DNA of 64,000 nt from an uncultured Sphingomonadales bacterium. Lineage in GTDB: Bacteria > Pseudomonadota > Alphaproteobacteria > Sphingomonadales > Sphingomonadaceae. Shown piece by piece: positions 10,628 through 20,677 of this stretch (the first letter of the stretch is position 1; each line of letters opens with the position of its first letter). Location: positions 124,001-188,000 of the forward strand of contig CAIJLZ010000013.1 of NCBI GenBank assembly GCA_903821605.1, read 5' to 3'. A program made the translations under genes and the position numbers. Under the pieces are notes generated by a model. It searched no databases and had not been told where the DNA came from. It was given only the letters and a program-made list of their open reading frames with translations.

Positions 10628-11727
10628 CGATCGTGCCGGTAGCGCTGGGTGGGCGCAGCTATGACATTCGCATTGAAGCCGGGGCGCTTGATCGCGCGGG
10701 CGAGCTGCTGTCACCATTCATCAAGCGTGGACGCGCCATTGTCATTACCGACCGTCATGTTGCCGATCTTTGGCTTGCGCGGTTGGAAGCGGCACTCGCC
10801 GCCACCGGGGTGCAGGTTGAACCGATCATCCTGCCGCCGGGCGAAAGCACCAAAAGCTGGTCCCAATTGGAAGCGCTAACGGATCGCTTGCTGGAACTCG
10901 GCGTTGAACGCGCGGATGCGATCATTGCCTTGGGCGGCGGCGTGATGGGCGATCTCGTTGGTTTTGCCGCTGCGATTCTCAAGCGCGGTTGCGACTTCAT
11001 CCAGATTCCGACCAGCTTATTGGCTCAGGTTGATTCGAGCGTCGGCGGCAAGACCGCAATCAACAGCAAGGCGGGCAAGAATCTGATCGGTGCGTTTCAC
11101 CAGCCGGTGCATGTGCTGATCGACCCGAATGTGCTCGACACATTGCCGCCACGCGAATTGCGTGCGGGCTATGCCGAGGTGATCAAATATGGCGTGATTT
11201 CGGATCGCGGCTTTTTTGACTGGTGTCTCGCCAATGGGGCTGCTTTGCTGGCGGGCGATGCCGATGCGCGTCGCGTGGCGATTGCCAAGAGCGTGGCCGC
11301 CAAGGCTGAAATCGTCGCGGCAGATGAGCGCGAGACGCTCGACCGTCGCGCGCTGCTCAATCTTGGCCATACTTTCGGCCATGCGCTGGAAGCCGAAATG
11401 GGCTTTTCAAGCGCGCTGCTCCATGGGGAGGCGGTTGCCGTCGGCATGGTATTGGCGCTGCGTTATAGCGCGCGGATCGGCATGGGGCCGCTGGGCGATG
11501 CGGATGAGCTGGCGCGTCATTTCAAGGCGATGGACATGGCCTATGACCTTGCATCCGCCGGGATTCGCGCGCGCGGCGAGACACTGGTTCACCATATGCT
11601 GCATGACAAGAAGATGGCGGGCGGCAAGCTGCCCTTCATCCTGTGCCATGGCATTGGCGATGCGCGGGTCGAAAAGGGTGTGGAACTCGCCGATGTGGCG
11701 GCGTTTCTCGACGCCGAGCAGCTATAG
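10624..11727 (+). CDS. aroB: 3-dehydroquinate synthase
   Basis: AroB converts DAHP to 3-dehydroquinate, the second step of the shikimate pathway, using NAD and a divalent metal. The 367-residue protein has the NAD-binding GGGVMGDLVGF, the substrate lysines in SVGGKTAINSKAGKN and the metal histidines in LNLGHTFGHALE. Length and motifs are complete. It is the second gene of aroK-aroB and its last 6 bases overlap, tail to tail, the end of the minus-strand DUF423 gene. Confidence 0.97.
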   Translation: MTIVPVALGGRSYDIRIEAGALDRAGELLSPFIKRGRAIVITDRHVADLWLARLEAALAATGVQVEPIILPPGESTKSWSQLEALTDRLLELGVERADAIIALGGGVMGDLVGFAAAILKRGCDFIQIPTSLLAQVDSSVGGKTAINSKAGKNLIGAFHQPVHVLIDPNVLDTLPPRELRAGYAEVIKYGVISDRGFFDWCLANGAALLAGDADARRVAIAKSVAAKAEIVAADERETLDRRALLNLGHTFGHALEAEMGFSSALLHGEAVAVGMVLALRYSARIGMGPLGDADELARHFKAMDMAYDLASAGIRARGETLVHHMLHDKKMAGGKLPFILCHGIGDARVEKGVELADVAAFLDAEQL

Positions 11728-12075
11728 CTGAGGGGCGCGGCGGGCCAGTACCAGCCAGCCGATGACCAGCGTAACCCCGCCGATGGGCGTCACCGCACCC
11801 AACCAACGCGGCGCGCCGAGCGCCATGGCATATAATGTCCCGGCAAAAATCCAGCCGCCGACGAGGAACAACAGGATCGGCAGGCGCGCGGCGGGTTTGT
11901 TTTCCAACGTCAGCAGCAGTGCGAGCGCGACCGCCAAATGGAGCAACTGGTAAGATGAGCCGGTGCGCGCCCATTCGGCGGCCTTGCCTGTTAGGCCATG
12001 CGCGCCAAAAGCCCCGGCCAAGACGGCAAGGGCGCCGCTGATCCCGATCACGCGTAACCAGCTTGGCTTCGTCAT
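11722..12075 (-). CDS. DUF423 family membrane protein
   Basis: The 117-residue protein has four hydrophobic segments and the family hallmarks GALAVLAGAFGAHGL near the N-terminus and a QLLHLAVAL helix, ending in the VTPIGG loop and a last membrane helix. DUF423 (YwdK/YgdD type) has no established activity. It overlaps the upstream NifU-like gene by 4 bases and so belongs to the cvpA-containing operon. Confidence 0.85.
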   Translation of the reverse strand: MTKPSWLRVIGISGALAVLAGAFGAHGLTGKAAEWARTGSSYQLLHLAVALALLLTLENKPAARLPILLFLVGGWIFAGTLYAMALGAPRWLGAVTPIGGVTLVIGWLVLARRAPQL

Positions 12076-12509
12076 GTGCGTTGCGCCTCCAGCGCCTGTT
12101 CGATGGCGGCCGCCATTGCTTCAAATGGCAGGCGGATCGAGGGGTGACGCGCGGCATGGGGCCGGGCAGGGGCGAAGATATCAAGCCCCGGCCAATCGCC
12201 CGCATCGTCGCACTGACCCGCCAGAAAGGCCGTCAGCCTATCGCGCGCGGCGGTCACCTCATCTAATGTCATGCCGATGGCGGATGTTCCCATCAGCGCC
12301 GCCGAGGCCTGACCCAGCGCACAGGCCCGCACCTCTTGACCCAGCGCCGCGATCCGCCCCTGATCATCCAGCGCAACATCGACGGTGATGCGGCTGCCGC
12401 AGATCGGCGAGCGCCGCTCGGCAGTGCCATGCGGTGCGGTCAGTCGGACATGGTGCGGGATGCTTGTCGCCAGCCGGAGAATATCGGCATTATAGAGCGG
12501 GGCGCTCAT
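12072..12509 (-). CDS. iron-sulfur cluster assembly scaffold protein, NifU/IscU N-terminal type
   Basis: This 145-residue protein resembles the scaffold on which [2Fe-2S] clusters are built. It starts MSAPLYNADILRLATSIPHH and has cysteines at 37 (SPICGSR), 63 (RACALGQ) and 100 (AGQCDD), the same order and almost the same spacing as the three ligands of IscU. It stands alone, with no isc or suf genes nearby; such solitary, more divergent members are common in alphaproteobacteria. It overlaps both cvpA and the DUF423 gene by 4 bases. Confidence 0.82.
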   Translation of the reverse strand: MSAPLYNADILRLATSIPHHVRLTAPHGTAERRSPICGSRITVDVALDDQGRIAALGQEVRACALGQASAALMGTSAIGMTLDEVTAARDRLTAFLAGQCDDAGDWPGLDIFAPARPHAARHPSIRLPFEAMAAAIEQALEAQRT

Positions 12510-13075
12510 GCGTCGTCCTTGGCGCGGCCTTCGGTGCTTTTGGTGTTTTTGGGATCGCTCTTGATGGCATCGCCCCGGCGCTGTTCGACAAAATCGATGA
12601 TGGCGCGGCTACTGGCCTGCAACAGCGGATAGGTCTTGGATTTGCCAATCCATTCCGGCCGCGCGGCCGCGCCGCCCCAGATCACATCGGTGCCGAGATT
12701 GGCGACGAGGTAAATCAGCGTCGCTGCCAACAGCCCCTTGATCGCGCCAAAGCCAAGCCCAAGCACCCGATCCATCGGTCCCAACAGGCTGTTGCGCGTG
12801 CCATTGCCCAGCTTGCTGGCCGCCAGTCGCCCACCGCCACCGATCACGATGATGATCGCAAAAAAAGCGACGACCGACGCCGCGGCATAGTTGGTATCGG
12901 CGAGGTCCATGATCTTATTGGCCAGCGGGCCATGAAAAACCTTAAGCATGAAGATCACCAGCACCCAAGTCGCAAGCGACATGGCCTCATGCACAAAACC
13001 GCGCATAAAGCCGAAAAAAGCGCCAAGTCCCATCAGGATGATGACGATCATATCAAGTGAAGTGAATGCGGACAT
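12506..13075 (-). CDS. cvpA: CvpA family membrane protein
   Basis: The 189-residue protein has four predicted membrane helices in residues 1-115, beginning with SLDMIVIILMGLGAFFGFMRGF, and a hydrophilic C-terminus. The family takes its name from colicin V production in Escherichia coli, but is broadly distributed and has been linked to envelope homeostasis. It sits directly after radA on the same strand with a 9-base gap, and its stop overlaps the NifU-like gene. Confidence 0.88.
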   Translation of the reverse strand: MSAFTSLDMIVIILMGLGAFFGFMRGFVHEAMSLATWVLVIFMLKVFHGPLANKIMDLADTNYAAASVVAFFAIIIVIGGGGRLAASKLGNGTRNSLLGPMDRVLGLGFGAIKGLLAATLIYLVANLGTDVIWGGAAARPEWIGKSKTYPLLQASSRAIIDFVEQRRGDAIKSDPKNTKSTEGRAKDDA

Positions 13076-13084
13076 CCTGTGTTC

Positions 13085-14458
13085 CTACCCCCGACCCAAT
13101 AACGCGTCAACGAAGCGGTCGAGCCGGCCAAGCATTTGCATGTTCAGCCCATGGCTTTCTTTGCTGGTGCCGCTTGGCAGATAGGCCCGTTCGAACCCGA
13201 GCTTGGCCGCTTCCTTAAGCCGGAGATTGGCATGGGCCACGGGGCGAATTTCGCCGGATAGCGAGATTTCGCCAAAGGCGATGGCGGTCGCGGGCAAGGG
13301 GCGTTCCGCCAATGCCGAGACCAAGGCCGCCGCCACGGCAAGATCCGCCGCAGGATCAGTGATGCGATAGCCGCCCGCGACATTGAGATAGACTTCGCAC
13401 GACGAAAAGCTGAGGCCGCAGCGTGCTTCCAGCACCGCCAAGATCATCGACATGCGCCCGCTATCCCAGCCAACGACAGCGCGGCGCGGGGTGGCGCCGC
13501 TCGCGAGGCGGACGGTCAGCGCCTGAATTTCGACCAACACCGGGCGCGTGCCTTCCAGTGCCGGGAACACCACCGCGCCCGTCACGGATTCGTCGCGCTG
13601 CGTAAGGAAGAGCGAGGAGGGGTTGCCGACTTCATCCAACCCATCTTCGCTCATCGCGAACACGCCAATTTCCTCGGTGCCGCCAAAGCGGTTCTTGATC
13701 GCGCGCAGGATGCGATATTGGTGGCTGCGCTCGCCCTCGAACGACAATACGGTATCGACCATATGTTCCAGCACGCGCGGCCCGGCGATGGAGCCGTCCT
13801 TGGTGACATGGCCAACCAGCACCAGCGTGGTGCTGCGTTCCTTGGCGAAGCGGATCAGTTCCTGTGACGAGGCCCGCACCTGGCTCACGGTGCCGGGCGC
13901 GCCCTCGATCACATCAGAATGCATGGTCTGGATCGAATCGATCACCAGCAGATCAGGCGCTGGCCCGGCCTCCAATGTGGTGAGAATATCGCGCACCGAG
14001 GTGGCGCTGGCGAGTTGCACCGGGGCATCGCCAAGCCCCAACCTCATCGCACGCAGCCGGACCTGATCGCTCGCCTCTTCACCGCTGATGTAAATGACGC
14101 TGCCGCCCGCCCGTGCGATGCGCGCCGCGGCCTGAAGCAGCAGGGTCGATTTGCCGATGCCGGGATCACCACCGATCAAAATCGCGGAACCCGCTACCAG
14201 TCCGCCGCCCAGCGCGCGGTCGAATTCGCCAATGCCGGTCGGGCGGCGCGGCGGCAGGGGGGTCGGGACATCAAGGCTGGCCAGCTTGATCGCCTGCCCC
14301 CCGGCCCGCAGATGATGCTTGGCCGCAAAGGGGGTGGCGTTGACAGCGGCTTCCTCGCTCAACGAATTCCACGCGCCGCAATCGCCGCATTGGCCCTGCC
14401 AGCGAGGCGTAACAGACCCGCAGGCCGCACAGACATAACGTTTTTGAGGCTTTGCCAT
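13085..14458 (-). CDS. radA: DNA repair protein RadA
   Basis: RadA is a RecA-like helicase that drives branch migration in recombination and repair. In 457 residues it shows an N-terminal zinc finger (Cys10, 13, 24, 27), Walker A GGDPGIGKSTLLLQ, the RadA-specific KNRFGGTEE motif, and a C-terminal Lon-protease-like domain. ATG 14458 was chosen because MAKPQKRYVCAACG is the usual start; an upstream extension is only open frame. It is likely the first gene of the radA-cvpA-NifU-DUF423 run. Confidence 0.96.
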   Translation of the reverse strand: MAKPQKRYVCAACGSVTPRWQGQCGDCGAWNSLSEEAAVNATPFAAKHHLRAGGQAIKLASLDVPTPLPPRRPTGIGEFDRALGGGLVAGSAILIGGDPGIGKSTLLLQAAARIARAGGSVIYISGEEASDQVRLRAMRLGLGDAPVQLASATSVRDILTTLEAGPAPDLLVIDSIQTMHSDVIEGAPGTVSQVRASSQELIRFAKERSTTLVLVGHVTKDGSIAGPRVLEHMVDTVLSFEGERSHQYRILRAIKNRFGGTEEIGVFAMSEDGLDEVGNPSSLFLTQRDESVTGAVVFPALEGTRPVLVEIQALTVRLASGATPRRAVVGWDSGRMSMILAVLEARCGLSFSSCEVYLNVAGGYRITDPAADLAVAAALVSALAERPLPATAIAFGEISLSGEIRPVAHANLRLKEAAKLGFERAYLPSGTSKESHGLNMQMLGRLDRFVDALLGRG

Positions 14459-14568
14459 AGGCACGGGTGGTATCAGAACAAGACGGGAACGGGAAGGGCC
14501 TTGTGACTGCAATGTCCGGGAAAGCGGATGGATGGCGCTTCCCCCTGCTGGGGGCTGGCCCCTTTGCC

Positions 14569-15936
14569 TCAACTCTTCTGGCGTGCGTCTTTTCTCGCCT
14601 GCATGCTCGCCCGGAAACGCGCGGCCCAGCCCGGGCGTTCGGCCTGTTCGCCACGCGCCAGCACCAGCGCATCCGCCGTGACATTGCGGGTCACGACCGA
14701 ACCCGCGCCGACAATCGCGCCATCGCCAATCGTGACCGGGGCGACCAGTGCAGAATTGGAGCCGATGAACGCGCCTTTGCCGATCACGGTCTGATATTTG
14801 AAGAAACCATCATAATTGCAGGTGATGGTGCCAGCGCCGATATTCGCCTTTTCGCCCACCTCGGCGTCGCCGATATAGGAGAGATGATTGACCTTGGCGC
14901 CCTTGCCGAGCTTGGCGTTTTTGATCTCGACAAAATTGCCGACCTTGGCATGTTCGCCAATGTCTGCGCCGGGCCTTAGCCGCGCATAAGGGCCGATGTC
15001 GGCATGGTGTGCGACGGTCGCGCCTTGTAGATGGCTGAAGGCGTGAATGGTGACACCATCGCCAATCGTGACGCCCGGCCCGAAGATTACATGGGGTTCC
15101 ACCACCACGTCGCGGCCCAATTGGGTGTCATGGCTGAACCAGACGGTTTCAGGGGCGATCAGCGTGGCGCCATCTGCCATCGCCTGCAAGCGGCGGCGGT
15201 CCTGCCAATCGCGTTCGACGGCGGCGAGTTCGGCCCGGCTATTGATCCCGGCGACTTCCCATGCGGCGGTTTCGATCACCGCAGAGGGACGGCCATCGGC
15301 CAGCGCGATCATCACAATGTCGGGGAGATAATATTCCTGCGCCGCATTGTCATTGCCGACCCGCGCCAGCAGCGACCACAGATCCTTGGCGCGCACCGCC
15401 ATCAGCCCGGAATTGCACAGGTTAACCGCGCGTTCCGCCGGGTTGGCATCCTTATATTCAACCATCTTGACGATGCGGCCATCGTCATCGGCAATGATCC
15501 GGCCATAAGCGAGCGCATCATCGGGCCTAAAACCGAGCACGACCACCGCCGGATGGTCCGCGCCATGCAGCCGTTCGACCATGCGCCGCATGGTGTCGGC
15601 GGTGACGAGCGGCACATCGCCGAACATGATCAGCACATCGCCGTCAAATCCCTGAAGCGCGTCTTCGGCCTGCTGCACGGCATGGGCAGTGCCCAACTGC
15701 GGCTCCTGCGTCGTGAAATCGGCCTTGGCGGCAGCGAGCATGGTCTCCACCTGATCGCGGCCCGCACCGGTGACGATCACCTTGCGCGCCACCTCAAGCC
15801 TGTCGAGATGCCCGAGGAGATGCGCGATCATCGGTTGGCCGGCAAGCGGGTGCAGCACCTTGTGGAGATCGGATTTCATGCGGGTGCCCTTGCCAGCGGC
15901 AAGGATGACAGCGGCAAGCGGAGCGGGTGACGGCAT
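14569..15936 (-). CDS. glmU: bifunctional UDP-N-acetylglucosamine pyrophosphorylase / glucosamine-1-phosphate N-acetyltransferase
   Basis: GlmU makes UDP-GlcNAc for peptidoglycan. The 455-residue protein has an N-terminal uridyltransferase (LAAVILAAGKGTRMKS, then MFGDVPLV) and a C-terminal left-handed beta-helix (hexapeptide repeats from about 250) with acetyltransferase residues in NFVEIKNAKLGKGAKVNHL. The start is ATG 15936, not the TTG one codon earlier. It is transcribed divergently from gph across about 95 bases. Confidence 0.97.
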   Translation of the reverse strand: MPSPAPLAAVILAAGKGTRMKSDLHKVLHPLAGQPMIAHLLGHLDRLEVARKVIVTGAGRDQVETMLAAAKADFTTQEPQLGTAHAVQQAEDALQGFDGDVLIMFGDVPLVTADTMRRMVERLHGADHPAVVVLGFRPDDALAYGRIIADDDGRIVKMVEYKDANPAERAVNLCNSGLMAVRAKDLWSLLARVGNDNAAQEYYLPDIVMIALADGRPSAVIETAAWEVAGINSRAELAAVERDWQDRRRLQAMADGATLIAPETVWFSHDTQLGRDVVVEPHVIFGPGVTIGDGVTIHAFSHLQGATVAHHADIGPYARLRPGADIGEHAKVGNFVEIKNAKLGKGAKVNHLSYIGDAEVGEKANIGAGTITCNYDGFFKYQTVIGKGAFIGSNSALVAPVTIGDGAIVGAGSVVTRNVTADALVLARGEQAERPGWAARFRASMQARKDARQKS

Positions 15937-16031
15937 CAAGGTGAAACTCTCTTGGTCTGAACCAATGGCAATGCCGCTTCTCTGCCATCAATTTCTTGCC
16001 ATGGCCAGTGCATCCGGGGCATGGGCAGGGC

Positions 16032-16706
16032 ATGAACCAGCCATTCCCTTTCCAGATCGTCGGCTTTGACCTTGATGGTACGCTGCTCGACACCAGCGGC
16101 GACCTTGCCGCGGCAATGAACCATGCGCTCAACCATGTTGGCCGGGCCGCCGTGCCGGTGGAGGAGGTGCGCCACCTTGTCGGGCGCGGGGCCAAGGTCA
16201 TGCTGGAACAGGGGCTGGGGCGCACCGGCGGCATGGATGAGGATTTGCTCAAGGCCGCCTATCCGGTGCTGCTTGATTATTACGAGCGCAACATCTGCGT
16301 CCATAGCCATGCGTTCGCCGGGATGGAGGCGGCGCTGGAGCGGTTGAGCGATCAGGGCGTGACCCTTGCCGTTGTCACCAACAAATTCGAGCGCTTCGCC
16401 GTCAAGCTGTTGCATGAAATCGGCCTCGCGCCGCGTTTTGCGACGATTATCGGTGGCGATACCATGGGGCCGGGCAAGGCCAAGCCGGATGCTGCCCCGA
16501 TCAACGAGATGATCGCGCGCTGCGGTGGTGGCCGGGCGGCCTTTGTCGGCGATAGCACCGCCGACACGGGCGCGGCGAGGAATGCGGGCATTCCATCGGT
16601 CGGTGTCGGCTTTGGCTTTCTCAACGGCACGCTGGCGGATCTCGCGGCGGATGCGACGATCGATCATTTCGACGAGCTGCACGACTGTCTGCTGCGCCTC
16701 GGCTGA
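16032..16706 (+). CDS. gph: phosphoglycolate phosphatase (HAD superfamily)
   Basis: Gph removes phosphate from 2-phosphoglycolate formed during DNA repair. The 224-residue protein has the HAD motifs FDLDGTLLDTSGD (I), VVTNK (II), the Lys in GKAKPD (III) and FVGDSTADTGAA (IV). ATG 16032 has GGGCAGGG just upstream and matches the family N-terminus, whereas the frame extends back without a family match. The exact substrate cannot be proved from sequence, as close HAD relatives have other substrates. Confidence 0.88.
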   Translation: MNQPFPFQIVGFDLDGTLLDTSGDLAAAMNHALNHVGRAAVPVEEVRHLVGRGAKVMLEQGLGRTGGMDEDLLKAAYPVLLDYYERNICVHSHAFAGMEAALERLSDQGVTLAVVTNKFERFAVKLLHEIGLAPRFATIIGGDTMGPGKAKPDAAPINEMIARCGGGRAAFVGDSTADTGAARNAGIPSVGVGFGFLNGTLADLAADATIDHFDELHDCLLRLG

Positions 16707-16740
16707 TCGCCAGCAAACCGGCGCTATTCCCCGAAGAAGC

Positions 16741-16776
16741 AAAGAAAAACCCCGCCCGGATTGCGCCGGACGGGGT
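16741..16776 (-). terminator. rho-independent terminator of hppA
   Basis: On the minus strand CCCCGTCCGG pairs with CCGGGCGGGG around a six-base loop and is followed by TTTTTCTTT, 27 bases after the hppA stop. Confidence 0.85.
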
Positions 16777-16802
16777 CGTTCCCAATTTAACGGTGATCAG
16801 TC

Positions 16803-18917
16803 TTACATCACACCATGGGCCAGTGCTGCCAACAGCAGCAACGCCACGATGTTCGTGATCTTGATCATCGGGTTGACGGCGGGGCCAGCCGTATCCTTGT
16901 ACGGATCGCCGACGGTGTCGCCGGTCACGGCTGCCTTATGCGCTTCCGAACCCTTGCCACCATGATGGCCGTCTTCGATGTACTTTTTCGCATTGTCCCA
17001 TGCGCCACCGCCCGAGGTCATCGAGAGGGCGACGAACAGGCCGCTGACAATCACGCCGAGCAGCAGCGCGCCAAGCGACGCAAAGCCATTGGCCTGACCG
17101 GCAACCGCGGTGATCACGAAATAGACCACAATCGGAGCCAGTACCGGCAGCAGCGACGGGATGATCATTTCCTTGATCGCGGCCTTGGTGACAAGGTCAA
17201 CCGTGCGGGCATAGTCCGGACGGCTGGTGCCGGCCATAATGCCCTTGTTGGTGGCGAACTGGTCGCGCACGTCCTTGACCACATCGCCCGCAGCACGCCC
17301 CACTGCGGTCATGCCCATCGCGCCGAACAGATAGGGGAGCAGCGCCCCTAGCAGCAGGCCAACGATGACATAGGGATTCTCAAGGCTGAAATCGACCACC
17401 AGATTGGGGAAGAAGGCCTTGAGGTCGGTCGTATAGGCCGCGAACAGGACCAGTGCGGCAAGACCGGCGGAACCGATGGCATAGCCCTTGGTCACCGCCT
17501 TGGTGGTGTTGCCAACGGCATCCAGCGCGTCCGTCTTGGCGCGGACCGAGTCGTCAAGACCGGCCATTTCGGCAATGCCACCGGCATTGTCGGTCACCGG
17601 GCCATAAGCGTCGAGCGCGACGACCATGCCCGCCAGCGCCAACATCGCAGTGGCGGCAAAGGCGATGCCGATCAGGCCCGCCAATTTGAACGCCACGATG
17701 ATGCCCACGCAGATCACGACCGTCGGCAGGGCGGTCGCTTCAAGGCTGATTGCCAGACCCTGAATGACGTTGGTGCCGTGGCCGGTTTCCGAAGCCTTGG
17801 CGATCGAACGGACCGGACGGTAGCTGGTGCTGGTATAATATTCGGTGATCCACACGATCAGACCGGTGACGGCAAGGCCGACGAGCATGCAGTAGAACAG
17901 CGTGCGTCCGGTAAAGCCGCCGGTGCCATCAAGATTGGCACCGATTATGGTTCCCATATCACCCAGCGAATGGGCGGTGGCCCACCAGATTGCCGGGATG
18001 GAGAGCAGCGCGGTGACGAGGAAGCCCTTGTACATCGCGCCCATGATCGAGTTGTTCGAGCCGAGCTTGACGAAATAGGTGCCGATGATCGATGTCACGA
18101 TGCACACGCCACCGACCAGCAGCGGCAAGGTCATCAGCGGCGCGAGCATGTCGCCCGCCGAATTGCCGAGCAACAGCGCGACCAGCACCATGGTGGCGCC
18201 CACGGTCACGACATAGGTTTCGAACAAGTCAGCCGCCATGCCGGCGCAGTCGCCGACATTGTCGCCGACATTGTCTGCAATCACAGCCGGGTTACGGGGA
18301 TCATCTTCCGGGATACCGGCTTCGACCTTGCCCACAAGATCCGCGCCGACGTCCGCCGCTTTGGTGAAGATGCCGCCGCCGAGACGGGCGAAGATCGAGA
18401 TGAGCGACGCGCCAAATGCAAGCGCGACCAGTGCATCAACCACCACCCGGTCGTTCACGGCAAGGCCACGAATATCGGTGAGATAGTAAAAGAAGCCTGC
18501 AATCGCGAGGAGCGCGAGGCCCGCCACGAGCATGCCGGTGACCGCACCAGCGCGGAACGCCATGGTGAGGCCCGCCTGCAAGCCGGTCGATGCCGCCTGC
18601 GCCGTCCGGACGTTGGCACGTACCGAGATGTTCATCCCGATAAAGCCCGCGACGCCCGAAAGCACCGCGCCCAAGACAAAGCCGGTGGCCGATGTCAGGC
18701 CAAGCGTCACCGCCACGATAATCGCGACGACCACACCCACCATGCTGATGGTCCGATACTGCCGGCCCAGATAGGCGTTTGCGCCTTCCTGGATCGCACC
18801 CGCAATTTCTTGCATCTTCTCATTGCCGGCGGGGCTGGAGAGCACCTGCCTACTTGTGATGAAGCCATAGGCCACGGCCGTCAGACCGAGGAGGATGGCG
18901 AGCATTACTACGCTCAT
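16803..18917 (-). CDS. hppA: proton-translocating inorganic pyrophosphatase (K+-independent type)
   Basis: This 704-residue integral membrane protein, with about 16 membrane segments, couples PPi hydrolysis to proton pumping. The substrate-binding loop [20 protein letters not shown] and a second acidic motif near the C-terminus ([15 protein letters not shown]) are intact. The motif [10 protein letters not shown] has Lys where K+-dependent enzymes have Ala, which by family rule indicates the K+-independent class, as in Rhodospirillum. It has its own terminator and starts 79 bases from thiL, so it could be transcribed alone. Confidence 0.97.
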   Translation of the reverse strand: MSVVMLAILLGLTAVAYGFITSRQVLSSPAGNEKMQEIAGAIQEGANAYLGRQYRTISMVGVVVAIIVAVTLGLTSATGFVLGAVLSGVAGFIGMNISVRANVRTAQAASTGLQAGLTMAFRAGAVTGMLVAGLALLAIAGFFYYLTDIRGLAVNDRVVVDALVALAFGASLISIFARLGGGIFTKAADVGADLVGKVEAGIPEDDPRNPAVIADNVGDNVGDCAGMAADLFETYVVTVGATMVLVALLLGNSAGDMLAPLMTLPLLVGGVCIVTSIIGTYFVKLGSNNSIMGAMYKGFLVTALLSIPAIWWATAHSLGDMGTIIGANLDGTGGFTGRTLFYCMLVGLAVTGLIVWITEYYTSTSYRPVRSIAKASETGHGTNVIQGLAISLEATALPTVVICVGIIVAFKLAGLIGIAFAATAMLALAGMVVALDAYGPVTDNAGGIAEMAGLDDSVRAKTDALDAVGNTTKAVTKGYAIGSAGLAALVLFAAYTTDLKAFFPNLVVDFSLENPYVIVGLLLGALLPYLFGAMGMTAVGRAAGDVVKDVRDQFATNKGIMAGTSRPDYARTVDLVTKAAIKEMIIPSLLPVLAPIVVYFVITAVAGQANGFASLGALLLGVIVSGLFVALSMTSGGGAWDNAKKYIEDGHHGGKGSEAHKAAVTGDTVGDPYKDTAGPAVNPMIKITNIVALLLLAALAHGVM

Positions 18918-18996
18918 TCAGTTAGTCCTTTCCCCTGCTTGTGTAACTCGGTGCGGACTGCAGATTTCCACACTGTGGGAAAGGATTATGAAGTGA

Positions 18997-19965
18997 TTAT
19001 GGCAAAAGGCAAGAACCCTGGTGGAGATAGCCGAGCCGATCCGGCAACGCTAATATTTCACCATGGTGCAACAGGTTGAGACCATGGCCTGAGGTGACGT
19101 CTCCGATCCGGGTGATGCCGATCCGGGCCTCGACCGCCAGCGCCTGCAATAGGTCTTGTGCTTCGGGTGGTGCGGTGAAAAGCAGCTCGTAATCATCCCC
19201 GGCCGTCGCGGCGGCGAGCCTGGTTTCCTGCGTGTTTCCGACGAATTCAACGAGTGGCAGCGACAGCGGCACCGCATCGAGCCGGATCGTCAGGCCGACA
19301 TGGCTCGCCGCCGCGATCCGCCCGGCATCAATCAACAGCCCATCTGACACATCCATCATCGCATGCACATGCGGCGCGATCAGCTTGCCAAGTGCAAGCC
19401 GGGGCATTGGCAGGCGATAGCGTTTCAGCAGCAGGCGCGGCCCGTCATCGTTGCGGGCAATCTGCAATCCGGCCCCGGCATCGCCGATCGTACCGGAAAC
19501 CCATAGCATGTCGCCCGCCTTGGCAGCGCGCCGATCCGGGGCCGTGCCCGGCACGATATGGCCAAGCGCGGTCAATGACAGCGCACGCGGTGCCCCTTCG
19601 GGCATGCGCACCGTGTCACCACCCAGCAAGGCCACGCCAAAATGATCAAGCGCCCGGCCAAGCCCCGCGACGAACGCGGCATCCCATTCATCGCTATCGC
19701 CCAGCGCATAGCCGGTCAGCACGCCAAAGGGCGTCGCGCCCTTGGCGGCGAGATCGGAAAGATTGACCGCCACCAGCTTCCACGCGACATCGCCGGGTGG
19801 GTCGCTTGGCAGGAAATGCACCCCTTCGACGATCATGTCCTTGGTCAGCACGAGATCGCGACCGATCGGAAAGGGGAGGACTGCGGCATCGTCCTCCAGC
19901 CCCCGCGCGCCTTCGTGGCTGGGCAGGGCGCGCAGGGATTCGATCAGGGCCGTTTCAGTGGTCAT
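18997..19965 (-). CDS. thiL: thiamine-monophosphate kinase
   Basis: ThiL phosphorylates thiamine monophosphate to the diphosphate cofactor, which the pyruvate dehydrogenase in this window needs. The 322-residue protein has the PurM-like fold: LEDDAAVL near the N-terminus, DMIVEGVHF, NLSDLAAKGA and GGDTVR, followed by the MMDVSDGLLIDAGRIA segment. Length is typical. It lies between hppA and ysxC on the same strand. Confidence 0.95.
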   Translation of the reverse strand: MTTETALIESLRALPSHEGARGLEDDAAVLPFPIGRDLVLTKDMIVEGVHFLPSDPPGDVAWKLVAVNLSDLAAKGATPFGVLTGYALGDSDEWDAAFVAGLGRALDHFGVALLGGDTVRMPEGAPRALSLTALGHIVPGTAPDRRAAKAGDMLWVSGTIGDAGAGLQIARNDDGPRLLLKRYRLPMPRLALGKLIAPHVHAMMDVSDGLLIDAGRIAAASHVGLTIRLDAVPLSLPLVEFVGNTQETRLAAATAGDDYELLFTAPPEAQDLLQALAVEARIGITRIGDVTSGHGLNLLHHGEILALPDRLGYLHQGSCLLP

Positions 19966-20032
19966 GATGAGGAGATTAACGGATTAGGCGCGACAAGGCC
20001 AATGGAGTCCGTCAGATCGCCGTTGTCGAGCC

Positions 20033-20671
20033 TTAACCAACCGCATCCATCACGGCGGCGCGCAGTTCGGCGATACCGTCGCCGGTCTCGCTCGACGTGG
20101 TCAAAATCTCGGGATAGGCCGCGACATGGGTGCGGGCGATGGCGCGGGTTTCTTCCAGCACTACGGCCAAGGCCGTCGGCTTGATCTTGTCCGCCTTGGT
20201 CAGCACGATCTGATAGCTGACGGCTGCCTTATCGAGCATTTCCATCAGTTCGACATCGACCGGCTTGATGCCATGGCGGCTATCGATCAAGACCAAGGTG
20301 CGCTTCAACACAACGCGGCCGCGCAGATAGTCGTTGATCAGATATTTCCACTTGCGAACCACGTCTTTCGGGGCCTTGGCATAGCCATAGCCCGGCATGT
20401 CGACGAGCCGGAAAATCGGCGGCTCGCCCACATCGAAATAGTTCAGTTCCTGTGTCCGGCCCGGCGTCACCGAGGTGCGGGCCAAGCCGTTACGGTTCGT
20501 CAACTTGTTGAGCAGCGACGATTTGCCGACGTTCGACCGCCCGGCAAAGGCGACCTCCGCCACATCCGGGTCCGGCAGAAACTGCAGGGCCGGTGCGGAT
20601 TTCAGGAAGGCGACCGGCCCGGAAAAGACCTTGCGGGCCTGTTCCAGCCGATCATTGTCGTCAATATCCAC
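20033..20671 (-). CDS. ysxC: ribosome biogenesis GTP-binding protein YsxC/EngB
   Basis: The 212-residue GTPase is needed for late 50S subunit assembly. It has the GTPase motifs G1 [13 protein letters not shown]3 [11 protein letters not shown] and G4 LTKADK. It lies 6 bases after yidC, an arrangement conserved in alphaproteobacteria, and is probably co-transcribed with yidC, yidD, rnpA and rpmH. Confidence 0.96.
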   Translation of the reverse strand: MDIDDNDRLEQARKVFSGPVAFLKSAPALQFLPDPDVAEVAFAGRSNVGKSSLLNKLTNRNGLARTSVTPGRTQELNYFDVGEPPIFRLVDMPGYGYAKAPKDVVRKWKYLINDYLRGRVVLKRTLVLIDSRHGIKPVDVELMEMLDKAAVSYQIVLTKADKIKPTALAVVLEETRAIARTHVAAYPEILTTSSETGDGIAELRAAVMDAVG

Positions 20672-20677
20672 CCGCCA

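Noticed and set aside
17778-19079. 433-codon plus-strand frame opposite hppA and thiL
   Set aside because: Covers two clear genes in antisense and gives His/Asp/Arg-rich low-complexity protein typical of shadow translation.
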